Positions 23,318 through 36,312 are shown, numbered from the stretch's first letter. The stretch: DNA of 64,000 bases from Garcia nutans (GCA_947685225.1 CANTUV010000053.1:4325501-4389500), one strand, 5' to 3'. Made by a program: numbers and translations. The notes: generated from the sequence alone by a model not told the origin.

Positions 23318-24318
23318 GTTAACAAACAAACAAACTCAAAGAAACAAGATTAGTAATAATCGAAATTCACTCAAGTTGTTTAGAATTACCTCACTTTTCT
23401 TGTCTTCCTTCATTGCACTTCAGAACCAAGCTCACCAACCAACAATTGTCAAGTCGTTCAAGAAACTAGAACCTAAATCCTAGAACTAGATAGAAAACAA
23501 GACAAGTATTTGGAGGCAATGCAAGGTAATTTGCACTACACGATATAAAACCAAGTATTGACACAAGCAAATGATACTTAACAATATAATGGAATTAAAA
23601 GCTAGATAAAGAAATCAGAAACAATGAAGCCAATAAACAAGATAAATTTGGATATAATGAATCAAAAACAACCCACACTTGGCAAGCTGCTTTATGGACC
23701 TAATCAATTCTACCCAAAACGCTAGCTTCTAGACTCTAATTCCCACCTATAACACTCAAATAATATGAATATTAAGGTCTGATTTTCGAATTCCAAAAGC
23801 CCCTCAAAAGGTGAAATTTTTTCGCCCAAAATTTTTTTATTACTTCTAACCCACCTAGATCTGATCCTTAGCACCCAAATAGCAAGAATATCAAACAATT
23901 TTTGTTGAGGTGGTTTTGTACTCTTTTTTTTTTTGCTTCCTCTCACTATCCCCTTGATTCGGGACTTAATTTACTCCCAAGAACTTTTCAAAATCTGGAC
24001 TTAATTCGCAACCCCAGATTCACTCAAAATCAAATCAAAATCAAACTTGAACAAAAACTCTAGCTTTTGCTTTCTTTCAAGAACCCTAATCTTGGTTTTG
24101 AATCCAATTTAGATGCAAGGCCTAGGTTTCAAAATTCAATCAGACTCCTTTTCTTAGGTTTCGAATTACTCTTTAGGCTTTTCGAATTTTGATATATGAC
24201 TCTTTTTTTTCAAAAATTAAAGACTAGACTCTCTAAGAACCCTAAAACGCAGAAACTTAAAAGACCTAAATTAACAAACCCTAGAAAGACAAAGTAGATA
24301 AAAATTACCTTGTAGCAA
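23318..24318 (-). other. A' untranslated leader
   Basis: Counterpart of 2152-3154 in A1, about 1 kb, with no gene. Confidence 0.74.
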
Positions 24319-24331
24319 GGCTCTGATACCA
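24319..24331 (-). other. A' primer binding site
   Basis: Reverse complement of TGGTATCAGAGCC, two bases from the 5' LTR. Confidence 0.92.
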
Positions 24332-24333
24332 AA

Positions 24334-25213
24334 TGACGCGAACCCTTAGCAACAATGGCAGCAAACCCAACATATAACAATGGTAGAGAACTCCTTGAAA
24401 CTTGATAATCACCTCCTAAGGAACCCAACGCCTATAAAGAAATGCGAACTCACTATGATTGAAGGATTTAGTTGGTAAGAAGAAGGAAAACACAACAACT
24501 CTCGTTGATAAGTAAAGCTAATTCTTGATGCAAAGAAAGAATTAAAAAATCCACTCTAATCTCTCTCACACGAAAATTCACAAGAAGAACTTGCAGAAGA
24601 ATTCAAAAATCTTTAATAATAATATGTCAAAAAAAGTTCCCTTACAAGAAAAATAAGGTCCTATTTATACTAAAAGGCACACATAAATCCAAAACCCTAA
24701 TTCTAATGGGAAAAGGAAAGCTACAAAGTCAAAATCCTAACCCATTAAGGAAAATATAAAGTATGGAAACAAAATCCTAATCCACTAAGGAAAATATAAA
24801 GTATGGAAACAAAATCCTAATCCACTAAGGAAAATATAAAGTATGGAAACAACCAAACTAAATCCCTTCAACATAAGAACATGCCCCACACTATTTGGGC
24901 TGTCCATGGGCCTTAAATTACTTCCCAAGGCTTTATATGAACCCCCATGGACCTTTCTTGCACATTGGACCTTTCTTGCACGTTGGACCTCTTTAGCTAG
25001 CCTTTAGCTTCCACACTAAGCGTCATAATCAGCTTTGGTGTGCCTTCTTCAAGCTCTATTGTGCACTTTTCCATTGCCATTTCAGTCACTTCCTTTGAAA
25101 TTTGATCTTGAATATGCAATCCCATAGCTGCTCCAAACTTGTTAGCTCTGCTCCTAGTCAATGGCCCATTTGGAAGCACCAATGGATCCTTACCTCGTGG
25201 CTGGGTCGTATCA
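24334..25213 (-). repeat. A' 5' LTR
   Basis: 880 bp, pair of 17718-18638, with three rather than four 40 bp units. The minus strand at 25182-24997 shows the LTR-borne integrase tail (LPNGPLTRSRANKFG). Confidence 0.93.
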
Positions 25214-25218
25214 CAATC

Positions 25219-25861
25219 AGAAGAAAAAGAGAATCCACTCCTGTTCTATGATGGTCAAAATTTTCAATAAGAAAATTGAGAAATATAATTTGTCAAAAAG
25301 TCCCCTTACAAGAAAAATAAGGCCCTATTTATACTAAAAGGCACACATAAATCCGAAACCCTAATTCTAGTGGGAAAAGGAAAGCTACAAAGTAAAAATC
25401 CTAACCCATTAAGGAAAATATAAAGTATGGAAACAAATTAATATTCTGAAATAACTAAATAGGAAACCACACATCCTAACCCACTAAGGAAAATATAAAG
25501 TATAAAAAAAGGCCAAACTAAAACCCTTCAAAATAAGAACATGCCCCACACTATTTGGGCTATCCATGGGCCTTAAATTACTTTCCAAGGCTGTATATGA
25601 ACCCCCATGGACCTTTCTTGCACGTTGGACCTCTTTAGCTAGCCTTTAACTTCCATATTCACACTAAGCGTCATAATCAGCTTTGGTGTGCCTTCTTCAA
25701 GCTCTATTGTGCACTTTTCCATTGCAATTTTAGTCACTTCCTTTGAAATTTGATCTTGAATATGCAATCCCATAGCTGCTCCAAACTTCTTAGCTATGCT
25801 CCTAGTCAATGGCCCATTTGGAAGCACCAGTGGATCCTTACCTCGTGGCTGGTTCGTATCA
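25219..25861 (-). repeat. Element C 5' LTR, U3 part
   Basis: In element sense it starts TGATACGAACCAGCC at 25861. It encodes an A'-like tail (NGPLTRSIAKKFGAAMG). A reversed TATAAATA precedes the U5 half, which lies at 17514-17717. The full LTR is about 847 bp. Confidence 0.88.
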
Positions 25862-27611
25862 GGTGGTGACTCGATTCCTAAGGAATCCCCAACCCCTATT
25901 GGGTTCAAAAAGTTGGGTACGCGTGGGGAAGGTGAGAAATGATCCAGCACCCCCACAGCACCCGGTTCATTAGAACCGGCCTTCTTTTCAGGTCTTAATA
26001 TTATAAAATTCTTAAATGTAATGACATTATCCGTATTACATACGATCATAAGAATAAATAAATACTTTATTAAAAATCATAGCAATGTCCAAACAAAACA
26101 AATTAGTAGACACCCATCCAAGGATGGAAATATGCCCTTACATTGTCCAAAGTCTAAAACTAAATAGGACTCCCAACAAAAGGTGGAAACGTATCCTTTA
26201 TATTAATCCCAAGATATTAAAATAATTTAAATTATATGAAGTTTAATTAATGAGATACCCACAAGGTGGAAACATACCTTTTACATAATGAAAAAATAAA
26301 GTAAACTAATAAAAGACATTTAACCATTCATCATGAAAGTAAACCATTCATTATAAGCCAAATAAGGATCAAGATATGAAGGTGTAAACTAAGTATGTAA
26401 AGCAGGATTCAAATAAAAATTAAAGACTAAATATACAAGCTTGGGTTTTATGAATTATGGTTTAGGAAAATACGATTAGGGTTTAGGATTTTCCTATTTT
26501 AAAAATAGGATAGGGTTCTTAAAGTTTTAGGGTTTATATTCAAAAACTAGGATTTTAGGGTTTGGAGAAACTAATATTATTATAATTATTTTTTAAGTAT
26601 TAAGCTACTATAAAGATTTTTAAAAGTAGAATTAATTAGGGTTTAAGGCTCATGCCATGCAATTAGGGTTTTGGAAAAAATAATGGTCAAAGCTTTGAAG
26701 TTGAACAAGCTACTGTTAATAATATTTGAGAAAAATTAAATGACATCACAAAAAAAACTTTAAACAAAGCTATTAGCATGCTGACTAAATAATCATGTAT
26801 TTGGAAGAATTCATGCTAATAGGCTACTGGATTTAATTTTAAATAAAGATCATGCATGTTCCACGTTAAAACTATTAAAAGTATGTTATAATAAATTGAT
26901 TAAAAAATACCGTTGTTTGTTGGCTCCACCACAATTGCACCATTGGAATTCTGGGGAAGCTTTGATCAAGACAACATAGCCTTGTTGCCTTATGGATGGG
27001 AGTGTTCTTTTTGTTCTTGGCTACTTCGGGTTGCTTTAAAGTTCAAAAGTCCAATAGTAATTCTTGAGTAATTTTTTTCGTCCTTGTTTCTGTGTCTAAA
27101 ACTATTATTTATAGAAATTTCAAACAAAACTTAATAAGTTAAGAAAATTAAAACTGTTAGGAAATTAATTGATGTTTTTGAGTAAAAATAGAATTTTAGC
27201 AAAAATCGGCCAACGCGTTGACACTAGCGGCTGAGACGTGAGCAACAGGACTGGGACGCGAATAATCGGGCAAGCGCCTGCGAGGGGCTGCCCAATTCAC
27301 TGCAGCTTACACCTGCGGTGAATTGGGGCAGGCCAATTCACCGCAGCTTGCACCTGTGATGAATTGGCAGGGCTTGCGGCGAACTAGATTGCCATGTGCT
27401 GCTCACCGATTGGTCCGTTTGATTTTTATTTTTTTTATTATATATATATATTTTAAAAATAAATAAATTAAATAATAAATAATTAAATAAATATTAAAAT
27501 AAGTATTAAAATAAATAATAAAGACTAAAATAAATGATAAATACCATAAAATTTATTTTGGACTTATTTTATAATATTGGACTGGACTTGGTCAAAAATT
27601 AAGGATCTACA
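25862..27611 (-). repeat. Tat-like 3' LTR, truncated by element C
   Basis: Aligns to 52468-54232. Its start in element sense, TGTAGATCCTTAATTTTT at 27611, parallels the other LTR. It contains a GC-rich repeat block (27200-27400) in a very AT-rich background. Its downstream end lies outside the window because element C inserted here. Confidence 0.85.
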
Positions 27612-28430
27612 GTTTGCTTCTACTTGAAGGATCTAAGACTTTCAGTAGAAGAGAGTAAAAAGCAACATGACTTTAAACAGATTTTGGATGAGGATGGGTT
27701 CTCGATTCGAAATTGGCAATGGTTTGGGTTCTGGACCCGGAATGAGTTATGGACTAAAAAATGATTTGGGTTCTGGACCCGGTGGTGAGTTATGGACTCA
27801 AAAATGATTTGGGTTTTGGACCCGGTGGTGAGTTATGGACTCAAAAATGATTTGGATTCTGGACCCGGAGTGAGTTCTGGACTCAAAAAATAATTTAAAT
27901 TCTAGACCCGGTGGTGAGTTCTGGACTAAAAAATAATTTAGGTTCTGGACCCGATGGTGAGTTTTAGACTCAAAGATGATTTAGGTTCTAGACCCTTGAT
28001 TGAATTTGATTTGGGTACTTGGACCCAAGACTGGGTACTTAGACCTAAGATTGAATTTGATTTGGGTACTTTGACTTGAGATTGGGCACTTGGACCCAAG
28101 GCTAAATTTGATTTGGGTACTTGGACTCGAGACTGAATTTGATTTAGGTACTTGGACCTGAGACTGGGTACTTGGACTTGAGATTGAATTTGATTGGAAT
28201 ACTTGGACCAAAGACTGGGTACTTAGACCCGAGATTGAATTTGATTTGGGTACTTGGACCCAAGAATGGATACTTGGACTCGAGATTGAATTTGATTTTG
28301 GTACTTGGATCCGACACTAGATACTTGGACCTGAGATTAAATTTGATTTGGGTACTTAGACCCGAGACTGGGTGCTTGGACCTAGGATTGAATTTGATTT
28401 GGGTACTTGGACTCTAGACTGGATACTTAG
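27612..28430. repeat. Two related tandem arrays, satellite-like 3' region of the Tat-like element
   Basis: From about 27706 to 27997 there are some six units of about 43 bp with core GGTTCTGGACCCGG. From about 27998 to 28430 the units are 31 and 20 bp, with core GGTACTTGGACCCGAGA, in an alternating pattern. The shared GG-ACT-GGACCCG core suggests that one array derived from the other. The first 90 bases are unique. No coding is supported. Tat/Ogre elements are known to carry variable tandem repeats just before the 3' LTR. Confidence 0.85.
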
Positions 28431-29162
28431 AAGAAGGAAAACGCCATAACTCTCGTTGATAAGTAAGCCTAATTCTTGATGCAAAGAAAGAATTAAAGAA
28501 TCAACTCTAATCTCTCTCACATGAAAATTCACAAGAAGAACTTATAGAAGAATTCGAATTTTTTTTAATAATAATGGTGTCCCCAATTCGGCCTAATAGT
28601 GCCTTTAAATAAGGGTTACAAAATTCCTAATTGCATATGGAAAATTAAGACTAAAACATTCTAGAAGGATCCTAGGCTTGTATGGGAAAACACTTCCAAA
28701 AACCCAACAAGAATAGGATTTGACAAAGTCAAAACAACTTAACTAATTAAAATAAAAGGATAAGGACCACAAAATAACAAAAATATCCCCTCTAACTAAC
28801 TATAAAGATTCTGCCAAGGGGTGCAACAAACTCCCTTGGAATTCAGCCAACTTGCATCCATGAATGTGCATGCATGTGCATGGAAATAAGATTGACCAAG
28901 CTTTGACTCTTCCTTGGTAGTTTCAGCCTTGGCTTAAAAATAGCCTTCAAAGGCTCCTTCTTGGCTTCCATTGCATGCTTCTAGAACCATGATATATTTA
29001 GGCCTTCCTTGCAGCTCCATCTCCATCTTCTTGAATGATGATTCTTGAAGCTCTTTGGAAATCTCTTCTTGAATATGCAAAGCCATGCTAGCTTGATATC
29101 TCTTTGCCTTGCTCCTAGTGATTGGTCCACTTGCTAGCTTCAAGGGGTCCTTTCTTGCATCA
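28431..29162 (-). repeat. A2-left partial LTR
   Basis: In element sense it starts TGATGCAAG at 29162. The U3 holds a region seen only in the A2 copies (for example around GCATGCATGTGCATGG). It is cut within U5 at 28431. The polypurine tract GAAGAGGGGGAGAA is at 29163-29176. Confidence 0.86.
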
Positions 29163-31569
29163 TTCTCCCCCTCTTCAAAAAGATTTGTCCTCAAATCTGC
29201 ATCATCAAAAGGAGAAAGATCACTTACATTGAAAGTAGCACTAACATTATACGTACTTGGTAAGTCGATCTTGTAGGCATTGTCATTAATCTTCTCCAGC
29301 ACTTGGAATGGGCCATCTCCTCTAGCTTGCAACTTGTTCTTCCTTTGGTTAGGAAACCTCTCTTTTCGAAAATGCACCCAAACCCAATCTCCTACTTGAA
29401 ACTTCATCTCACGTCTCCCTCTATTTGCAGAATCAGCATATCTCTTGTTCCTTTTCTCAATATTCGCCCTTGCTTTCTCATGCATCTCTTTCACCAATTT
29501 AGCTTTCTTCTCACCATCTACACTAACAAGCTCATGAGAAGGTAAAGAAACAAGATCTAAAACTGTTAGTGGGTTAAAACCATAAACAAGCTCAAAAGGT
29601 GAATATCCTGTAGAAGAATGAATAGCACGATTATAAGCAAACTCAATAAATGGCAAACAATCTTCCCAAGAACTCAAATTCTTACCCACTAAAGCTCTCA
29701 ACATGGTACCTAAAGTTCTATTTACTACTTCTGTTTGTCCATCCGTTTGAGGATGACAAGTGGTGGAAAATAACAACTTGGTACCTAACTTTCCCAAAAG
29801 CACACGCCAAAAGTGAGACAAAAACTTGGTGTCTCTATCAGAAACTATGGATTTTGGTATCCCATGAATTCGAACTACCTCCCTAAAGAAGAGTTCGGCC
29901 ACTAAACTAGCATCATCACTCTTATGACATGGGATAAAGTGTGCCATCTTACTAAACCTATCAACAACCACAAATATGCTATCTCTCCCCCTCTTAGTCC
30001 TTGGTAATCCTAAAACAAAGTCCATACTAATGTCCATCCAAGGAGAACTAGGAACGGGTAATGGCATATACAAACCATGAGGCATAGACTTAGACTTAGC
30101 TTGCCTACAAGCCAAACAAGCCTTACAAATCCGAATTTCATCCGTTTTCATATTCGGCCAATAAAAGTGTTCATTCAGCATGTCTAAAGTCTTATCAAAT
30201 CCAAAATGCCCCATCAAACCCCCACAATGTGATTCTAATACTAGCAAATCTCTCATAGAACATCTAGGCATGCATAATTTCGAACCCTTAAACAAAAACC
30301 CATCATGTCTATAGAAAGAATTAAAAGCACCATGCTCACAAGCATCATAAACATTGCCAAAATCAGAATCACCAACATATAAGTCCTTTATACATTCAAA
30401 TCCAAGCAATTTAGTATTCAAAACATTAAGTAAAGCATACCTCCTTGAAAGTGCATCTGCTACTACATTGTCTTTACCTTGCTTGTATTTGATCACATAA
30501 GGAAACTTCTCAATCTTGACAACCCATTTTGCATGTCTTTTATTCAACTTGCCTCGCCCTCTCAAATGCTTCAATGATTCATGGTCTGAATGGATCACGA
30601 ATTCCTTGGGCAGCAAATAATGCTCCCATACTTCCAATGCTCTCACTAAAGCATATAGCTCCTTGTCATAAGTTGAATAATTCAGCTTTGCTCCATTAAG
30701 CTTTTCACTAAAGTATGCAATGGGCTTCTTCTCTTGCATCAAAACAGCTCCAATACCTACACCAGAAGCATCACATTCAATTTCAAAAGTAGAATCAAAG
30801 TTAGGCAAAGCTAAAACGGGTGTAGTAGAAAGCTTCTCTTTCAAAGCATCAAATGCTTCTTGTTGCTCCTTGCCCCAAACGAATCCCACTTCTTTCTTGA
30901 TTATGCTAGTCAAGGGGGCTGCCAATGTAGAGAAATTAGGGACAAATCTCCTATAGAAGCTTGCCAATCCGTGAAAACTCCTCCTTCTGTCACACTTGAA
31001 GAATTCGGCCACTCTTAGATAGCTTTCACCTTCTCTTGATCAACTTCAATTCCCTGCATACTTACAACAAAACCAAGAAAAACAACCCTATCTAGACAAA
31101 AAGAACACTTCTTAAGCTTAGCATAAAGGTTTTGCTCCCTAAGGATTTTAAGCACTTTCCTAACATGTTCAACATGTTCTTCCTCAGTTTTGCTATAAAT
31201 CAGAATATCATCAAACTAAACTACCACAAACTTACCTAAATAAGCTCTCAAAACATGGTTCATTAATCTCATGAAAGTACTAGGTGCATTAGATAAACCA
31301 AAAGGCATAACTAACCATTCATACAAACCATATTTCGTTTTGAAGGAAGTCTTCCATTCAAATCCCGGCTTCATGCGAATTTGATGATAACCACTCATAA
31401 GATCAATCTTTGTGAAATATCTCGCCCCATGCAATTCGTCCAACATGTCATCAAGTCTAGGAATGGGATGTCTATACTTCACAGTAATCTTGTTCACAGC
31501 CCTACAATCAACACACATCCTCCAAGAACCATCTTTCTTGGGTACTAATAAGACAAGAATGACACAAGG
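28934..31569 (-). pseudogene. A2-left RT, RNase H and integrase
   Basis: A 692-codon open stretch (31012 to 28934) covers the RT end ([11 protein letters not shown]), RNase H ([13 protein letters not shown]), the integrase zinc finger, [25 protein letters not shown] and [10 protein letters not shown], and ends in the LTR with an A2-specific tail (LQGRPKYIM). Upstream, the frame is disturbed near 31005. The Tyr of the YFDD active site is a TAG near 31216, so RT is dead. RT fingers continue to about 31569 ([14 protein letters not shown]). Confidence 0.88.
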
Positions 31570-32617
31570 ACTTCCTGGCGATTTGGGTTTGGGTACACTT
31601 TCGAAAGGAGAGGTTTCCAAATCAAAGGAAGAGTAAGCTTGATGCACGTGGTGATGGTCCATTCCAAGTATTGGAGAAAATCAATGACAATGCATACAAG
31701 ATCGACTTGCCTGGTGAGTATGGTGTTAGTGCTACTTTTAATGTGACTGATTTATCTCCTTATGATGATGCAGATTTGAGGACAAATCTTTTTAAAGAAG
31801 GGGAGAATGATGTAAACCAGCATGGCAAGGATCCTTTGGTGCTACAACAAGGACCATTGACAAGGAATAAAGCAAGGAAGTATGGCGTCACTCTTGGATT
31901 GCATGTTCAAGACTTTGTTACAAGGGAGGTGACTGAATTAGCAATAAACAAGTGCAGTATGGAGCTGGAAGACCAACAAAGCTGATTGTGATGCTGAATG
32001 TCTATATGGAAGATAAGGCTTTAAAAATGGGCTAGAGGAGCAAGAAAGGAGTAAGGAAGGCAGGCCACATGCAAGCACATGGGCCTTGGACGAAATTAGG
32101 TTTTTGGGACCACTTTTGTCACATGGGCAGCCTATTCTTTCATGCACATGGGCTGTGTTGACACCCATGCACGTGGGATGTGGTTCCCTTCTTTCCATAG
32201 TTGGTTAGGATGATATTTTCCTTATTTGACAAGGATTTTGACTTTGTAATTTTCCTTTTTCCACTAGGGTTAGGATAGTTACGAATTTTAATTTGTTTTT
32301 CTATAAATAGGGCCTTATTTTCTTGTAAGAGGACCTTTTTGACAAATTATATTCAGATTGCTCTTTATGCAAATTTCGGCCATCTTTGAGAGAGTGAGAG
32401 ATTTGCTTCTTTCATTGATTGCATCACGAATCAGACTAACTTATCAATTTTGATTGTGGTGTTCTTCTGATCCGTCCTTCCAAATCATTCCGTCATTAGT
32501 GTTCTTGCTTTGCTAAGCATTGCGTGCTATAGAGGGTGGTTTATCCTTGTTCTTGGATTTCTATATCGAAGCGTGCATTGGGGCTTGAGGCGTTCATTGC
32601 CATAGGGTTCCGCATCA
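31570..32617 (+). mobile_element. B2 fragment: integrase end and 3' LTR of a family-B element
   Basis: Plus-strand sequence matching 14375-15519: integrase C-terminal module (near 31671 [14 protein letters not shown]), polypurine tract, and an 810 bp LTR at 31808-32617 with a single 50 bp unit, ending CCGCATCA. The left end joins minus-strand RT of A2-left. The right end joins plus-strand family-A gag (SESEHEEEEE), which suggests an insertion into an A element followed by loss of its left part. The LTR-borne tail is frameshifted near 31980. Confidence 0.87.
31808..32617 (+). repeat. B2 LTR
   Basis: TGATGTAAACC to CCGCATCA, with one minisatellite unit near 32184-32233, the TATA box CTATAAATAGGG near 32300 and the B-type U5. 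Confidence 0.88.
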
Positions 32618-35600
32618 GAATCTGAACATGAAGAAGAAGAGGAGGCCAAATGTGGTGATAGGGCTGAATATGATGAAGAGGCTTGGGAGAATCAAGTCTT
32701 GAATGCTGAACATGGAGAGATGCTTGTTACTAGAAGAGCCTTGAATATTCAAGTCAAGGAAGAAGGCTTGGATCAAAGGGAGAATCTTTTCCACTCTAGG
32801 TGTTTGGTGAATTGTAAGGTTTGTACACTTATCATTGATGGTGGAAGTTGTACTAATGCGGCTAGTACTACAATGGTGGATAAATTGGGGTTAGCTTGTT
32901 TTAAACATCCATCCTTACAAGTTGCAATGGTTTAATGACGCTGGGGAAGTAAAAGTGTTGAAGCAAGTCAAGGTACCATTCTCCATTGGGCGGTATAAAG
33001 ATGAGGTTTTGTGTGATGTAGTGCCAATGCAAGCTGGACATTTGCTATTAGGAAGACCATGACAGCATGATAGAAGGGCACAACATGATAGCCTTTCTAA
33101 TAAGTATACCTTTACTTATGAAAGAAAGAAGGTTGTTCTAGCACCATTATCACCTCAAGAGGTGTATGAAGATCAAAAGAGGATGCTAGAGAGGGAGAAA
33201 GAAGTTTCGGCCAACATGAACCAAGGGGGTTCAAATTTGGCCAATGATGTTTCTTCAACACCCAAGGGTAATTCTAAGGGTAGGGAGAGAGGAAATAATA
33301 AAGTGGGTGAGTGCAGAAAAGGAAAAGAGGCCGAGAGTCAAAAGAAAGTAAGCAAACAAATAAATGGCCCATTGGTGAGAGAAAATAAGCAAGGAGAAAA
33401 AGCAAAACATACTTTTTATGCAAGAGCAAGAGAGATAGATGTAGGGCAGCCTGTACTCATTATTATGTATAAAGAATCGTTACTTGCTAACAGTGAAGAA
33501 TCTCTTCATTCTTTACCTTTTGGTTTTTTGTCTTTGTTGCAGGATTTTAAGGATGTGTTTCCTGAAGACCTTCCTAGTGGTTTGCCGCCATTAAGAGGGA
33601 TTGAACATCAAATTGACTTCATACCCGGTTCTGCAATTCCAAACCGGCCAGCATATAGGAGCAATCCTATGGAGACAAAAGAGATGCAAAGACAAGTTGA
33701 AAAGCTTTTGGAGAAAGGCCTGGTTCGCGAGAGCCTTAGTCCTTGTGCCGTTCCAGTCTTATTAGTACCCAAGAAAGATGGTTCTTAGAGGATGTGTGTT
33801 GATTGTAGGGCTGTGAACAAGATTACTGTGAAGTATAGACATCCCATTCCTAGACTTGATGACATGTTGGACGAATTGCATGGGGCGAGATATTTCACAA
33901 AGATTGATCTTATGAGTGGTTATCATCAAATTCGCATGAAGCCGGGAGATGAATGGAAGACTGCCTTCAAAATGAAATATGGTTTGTATGAATGGTTAGT
34001 TATGCCTTTTGGTTTATCTAATGCACCTAGTACTTTCATGAGATTAATGAACCATGTTTTGAGAGCTTATTTAGGTAAGTTTGTGGTAGTGTACTTTGAC
34101 GATATTCTGATTTATAGCAAAACTGAGGAAGAACATGTTGAACATGTTAGGAAAGTGCTTGAAATCCTTAGGGAGCAAAACCTTTATGTTAAGCTTAAGA
34201 AGTGTTCTTTTTGTCTAGATAGGGTTGTTTTTCTTGGTTTTGTTGTAAGTATGCAGGGAATTGAAGTTGATCAAGAGAAGGTGAAAGTTATCCAAGAGTG
34301 GGTGAATCCTTCAAGTGTGACAGAAGTGAGGAGTTTTCACGGATTGGCAAGCTTCTATAGGAGATTTGCCCCTAATTTCTCTACATTGGCAGCCCCCTTG
34401 ACTAGCATAATCAAGAAAGAAGTGGGATTTGTTTGGGGCAAGGAGTAACAAGAAGCATTTGATGCTTTGAAAGAGAAGCTTTCTACTACACCCGTTTTAG
34501 CTTTACCTAACTTTAATTCTACTTTTGAAATTGAATGTGATGATTCTGGTGTAGGTATTGGAGCTGTTTTGATGCAAGAGAAGAAGCCCATTGCATACTT
34601 TAGTGAAAAGCTTAATGGAGAAAAGCTGAATTATTCAACTTATGACAAGGAGCTATATGCTTTGGTGAGAGCATTGGAAGTATGGGAGCATTATTTGCTA
34701 CCCAAGGAATTCGTGATCCATTCAGACCATGAATCATTGAAGCATTTGAGAGGGCAAGGCAAGTTGAATAAAAGACATGCAAAATGGGTTGTGAGATTGA
34801 GAAGTTTCCTTATGTGATCAAATACAAGCAAGGTAAAGACAATGTAGTGGCAGATGCACTTTCAAGGAGGTACGCTTTACTTAATGTTTTGAGTACTAAA
34901 TTGCTTGGATTTGAATGTATAAAGGACTTATATGTTGGTGATTCTAATTTTGGCAATGTTTATGATGCTTGTGAGCATGGTGCTTTTAATTCTTTCTATA
35001 GACATGATAGGTTTTTGTTTAAGGGTTCGAAATTATGCATGCCTAGATGTTCTATGAGAGATTTGCTAGTATTAGAATCACATTGTGGGGGTTTGATGGG
35101 GCATTTTGGAGTTGATAAGACTTTAGACATGCTGAATGAACACTTTTATTGGCCGAATATGAAAAGGGATGTAATTCAGATTTGTAAGGCTTGTTTGGCT
35201 TGTAGGCAAGCTAGGTCTAAGTCTATGCCTCATGGTTTGTATATGCCATTACCCGTTCCTAGTTCTCCTTGGATGGACATTAGTATGGACTTTGTTTTAG
35301 GATTACCAAGGACTAAGAGGGGGAGAGATAGCATATTTGTGGTTGTTGATAGGTTTAGTAAGATGGCACACTTTATCCCATGTCATAAGAGTGATGATGC
35401 TAGTTTAGTGGCCGAACTCTTCTTTAGGGAGGTGGTTCGAATTCATGGGATACCAAAATCCATAGTTTCTGATAGAGACACCAAGTTTTTGTCTCACTTT
35501 TGGTGTGTGCTTTGGGGAAAGTTAGGTACCAAGTTGTTATTTTCCACCACTTGTCATCCTCAAACGGATGGACAAACAGAAGTAGTAAACAGAACTTTAG

Positions 35601-36312
35601 GTACCATGTTGAGAGCTTTAGTGGGTAAGAATTTGAGTTCTTGGGAAGATTGTTTGCCATTTATTGAGTTTGCTTATAATCATGCTATTCATTCTTCTAC
35701 AAGATATTCACCTTTTGAGCTTGTTTATGGTTTTAACCCACTAACAGTTTTAGATCTTGTTTCTTTACCTTCTCATGAGCTTGTTAGTGTAGATGGTGAG
35801 AAGAAAGCTAAATTGGTGAAAGAGATGCATGAGAAAGCAAGGGCGAATATTGAGAAAAGGAACAAGAGATATGCTGATTCTGCAAATAGAGGGAGACGTG
35901 AGATGAAGTTTCAAGTAGGAGATTGGGTTTGGGTGCATTTTGGAAAAGAAAGAACAAGTTGCAAGCTATAGGTGATGGCCCATTCCAAGTGCTAGAGAAG
36001 ATTAATGACAATGCCTACAAGATCGACTTACCAGGTATGTATAATGTTAGTGCTACTTTCAATGTAAGTGATCTTTCTCCTTTTAATGATGCAGATTTAA
36101 GGACAAATCTTTTTGAAGAGGGGGAGAATGATGCAAGAAAGGACCCCTTGAAGCTAGCAAGTGGACCAATCACTAGGAGCAAGGCAACGAGATATCAAGC
36201 TAGCATGGCTTTGCATATTCAAGAAGAGATTTCCAAAGAGCTTCAAGAATTATCATTCAAGAAGATGGAGATGGAGCTGCAAGGAAGGCCTAAATATATC
36301 ATGGTTCTATAA
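32618..36312 (+). pseudogene. A2-right gag end, protease, RT, RNase H, integrase
   Basis: The protease core IIDGGSCTNAAS is near 32830. RT extends from about 33750 with YFDDILIYS near 34093, RNase H is near 34530, the integrase finger near 35075-35215, SDRDTKF near 35470 and QTEVVNRT near 35575. Breaks are a small deletion near 32910, a TGA near 33060 in place of Trp, a TAG at about 33786-33788 (Trp in SWRMC), a TAA near 34446, a frameshift near 34790, and a deletion near 35945 that removes part of the KERFPNQRK segment. It ends at 36312 within the LTR with the A2 tail [11 protein letters not shown]. Confidence 0.88.

Larger units (their letters stand above)
17718..25213 (-). mobile_element. 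Element A', complete CRM-like Ty3/gypsy retrotransposon nested in C LTR
   Basis: Minus-strand element with a 5' LTR at 24334-25213 (880 bp) and a 3' LTR at 17718-18638 (921 bp); the 41 bp difference is one minisatellite unit. CAATC flanks both ends (17713-17717, 25214-25218). The primer site, leader, gag, protease, RT, RNase H and integrase are all present in order. The U5 is A1-like, while the U3 and the integrase tail are of another type (NQPRGKDPLVLPNGPLTRS). Several frameshifts and stops make it inactive. Confidence 0.94.
1..25861 (-). mobile_element. Element C, CRM-like Ty3/gypsy retrotransposon, truncated by window edge, interrupted by B and A'
   Basis: Reading on the minus strand, the element starts with a 5' LTR (25861 to 25219, then 17717 to 17514), followed by an initiator-Met primer site, a leader, gag (16707 to 15525) and the protease region (593 to 1). 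It then leaves the window, so RT, integrase and the 3' LTR are not seen. Two later insertions split it: B (594-15519, CAACA repeated on both sides) and A' (17718-25213, CAATC on both sides). It lies inside the LTR of a Tat-like element, whose sequence resumes at 25862. Gag carries stops and frameshifts, so this copy is dead. CRM-like assignment rests on similarity to the other copies here and is inferred. Confidence 0.85.
28431..31569 (-). mobile_element. A2-left, 3' half of a family-A retrotransposon, inverted
   Basis: Minus strand from RT (31569) to part of the 3' LTR (29162 to 28431). It is truncated at both ends: at 28431 inside U5, against the tandem repeats, and at 31569 in RT, where plus-strand family-B sequence begins. 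It is a near mirror copy of about 33.7-36.87 kb. Confidence 0.88.

Noticed and set aside
28172..28417. Repetitive frames LNLIWVLGP over the tandem array
   Set aside because: Translation of tandem DNA repeats, open on both strands by unit length.
31216..31662. 148-codon minus-strand frame joining B integrase antisense to A2 RT
   Set aside because: Created by the join at 31569; not a real fusion gene.
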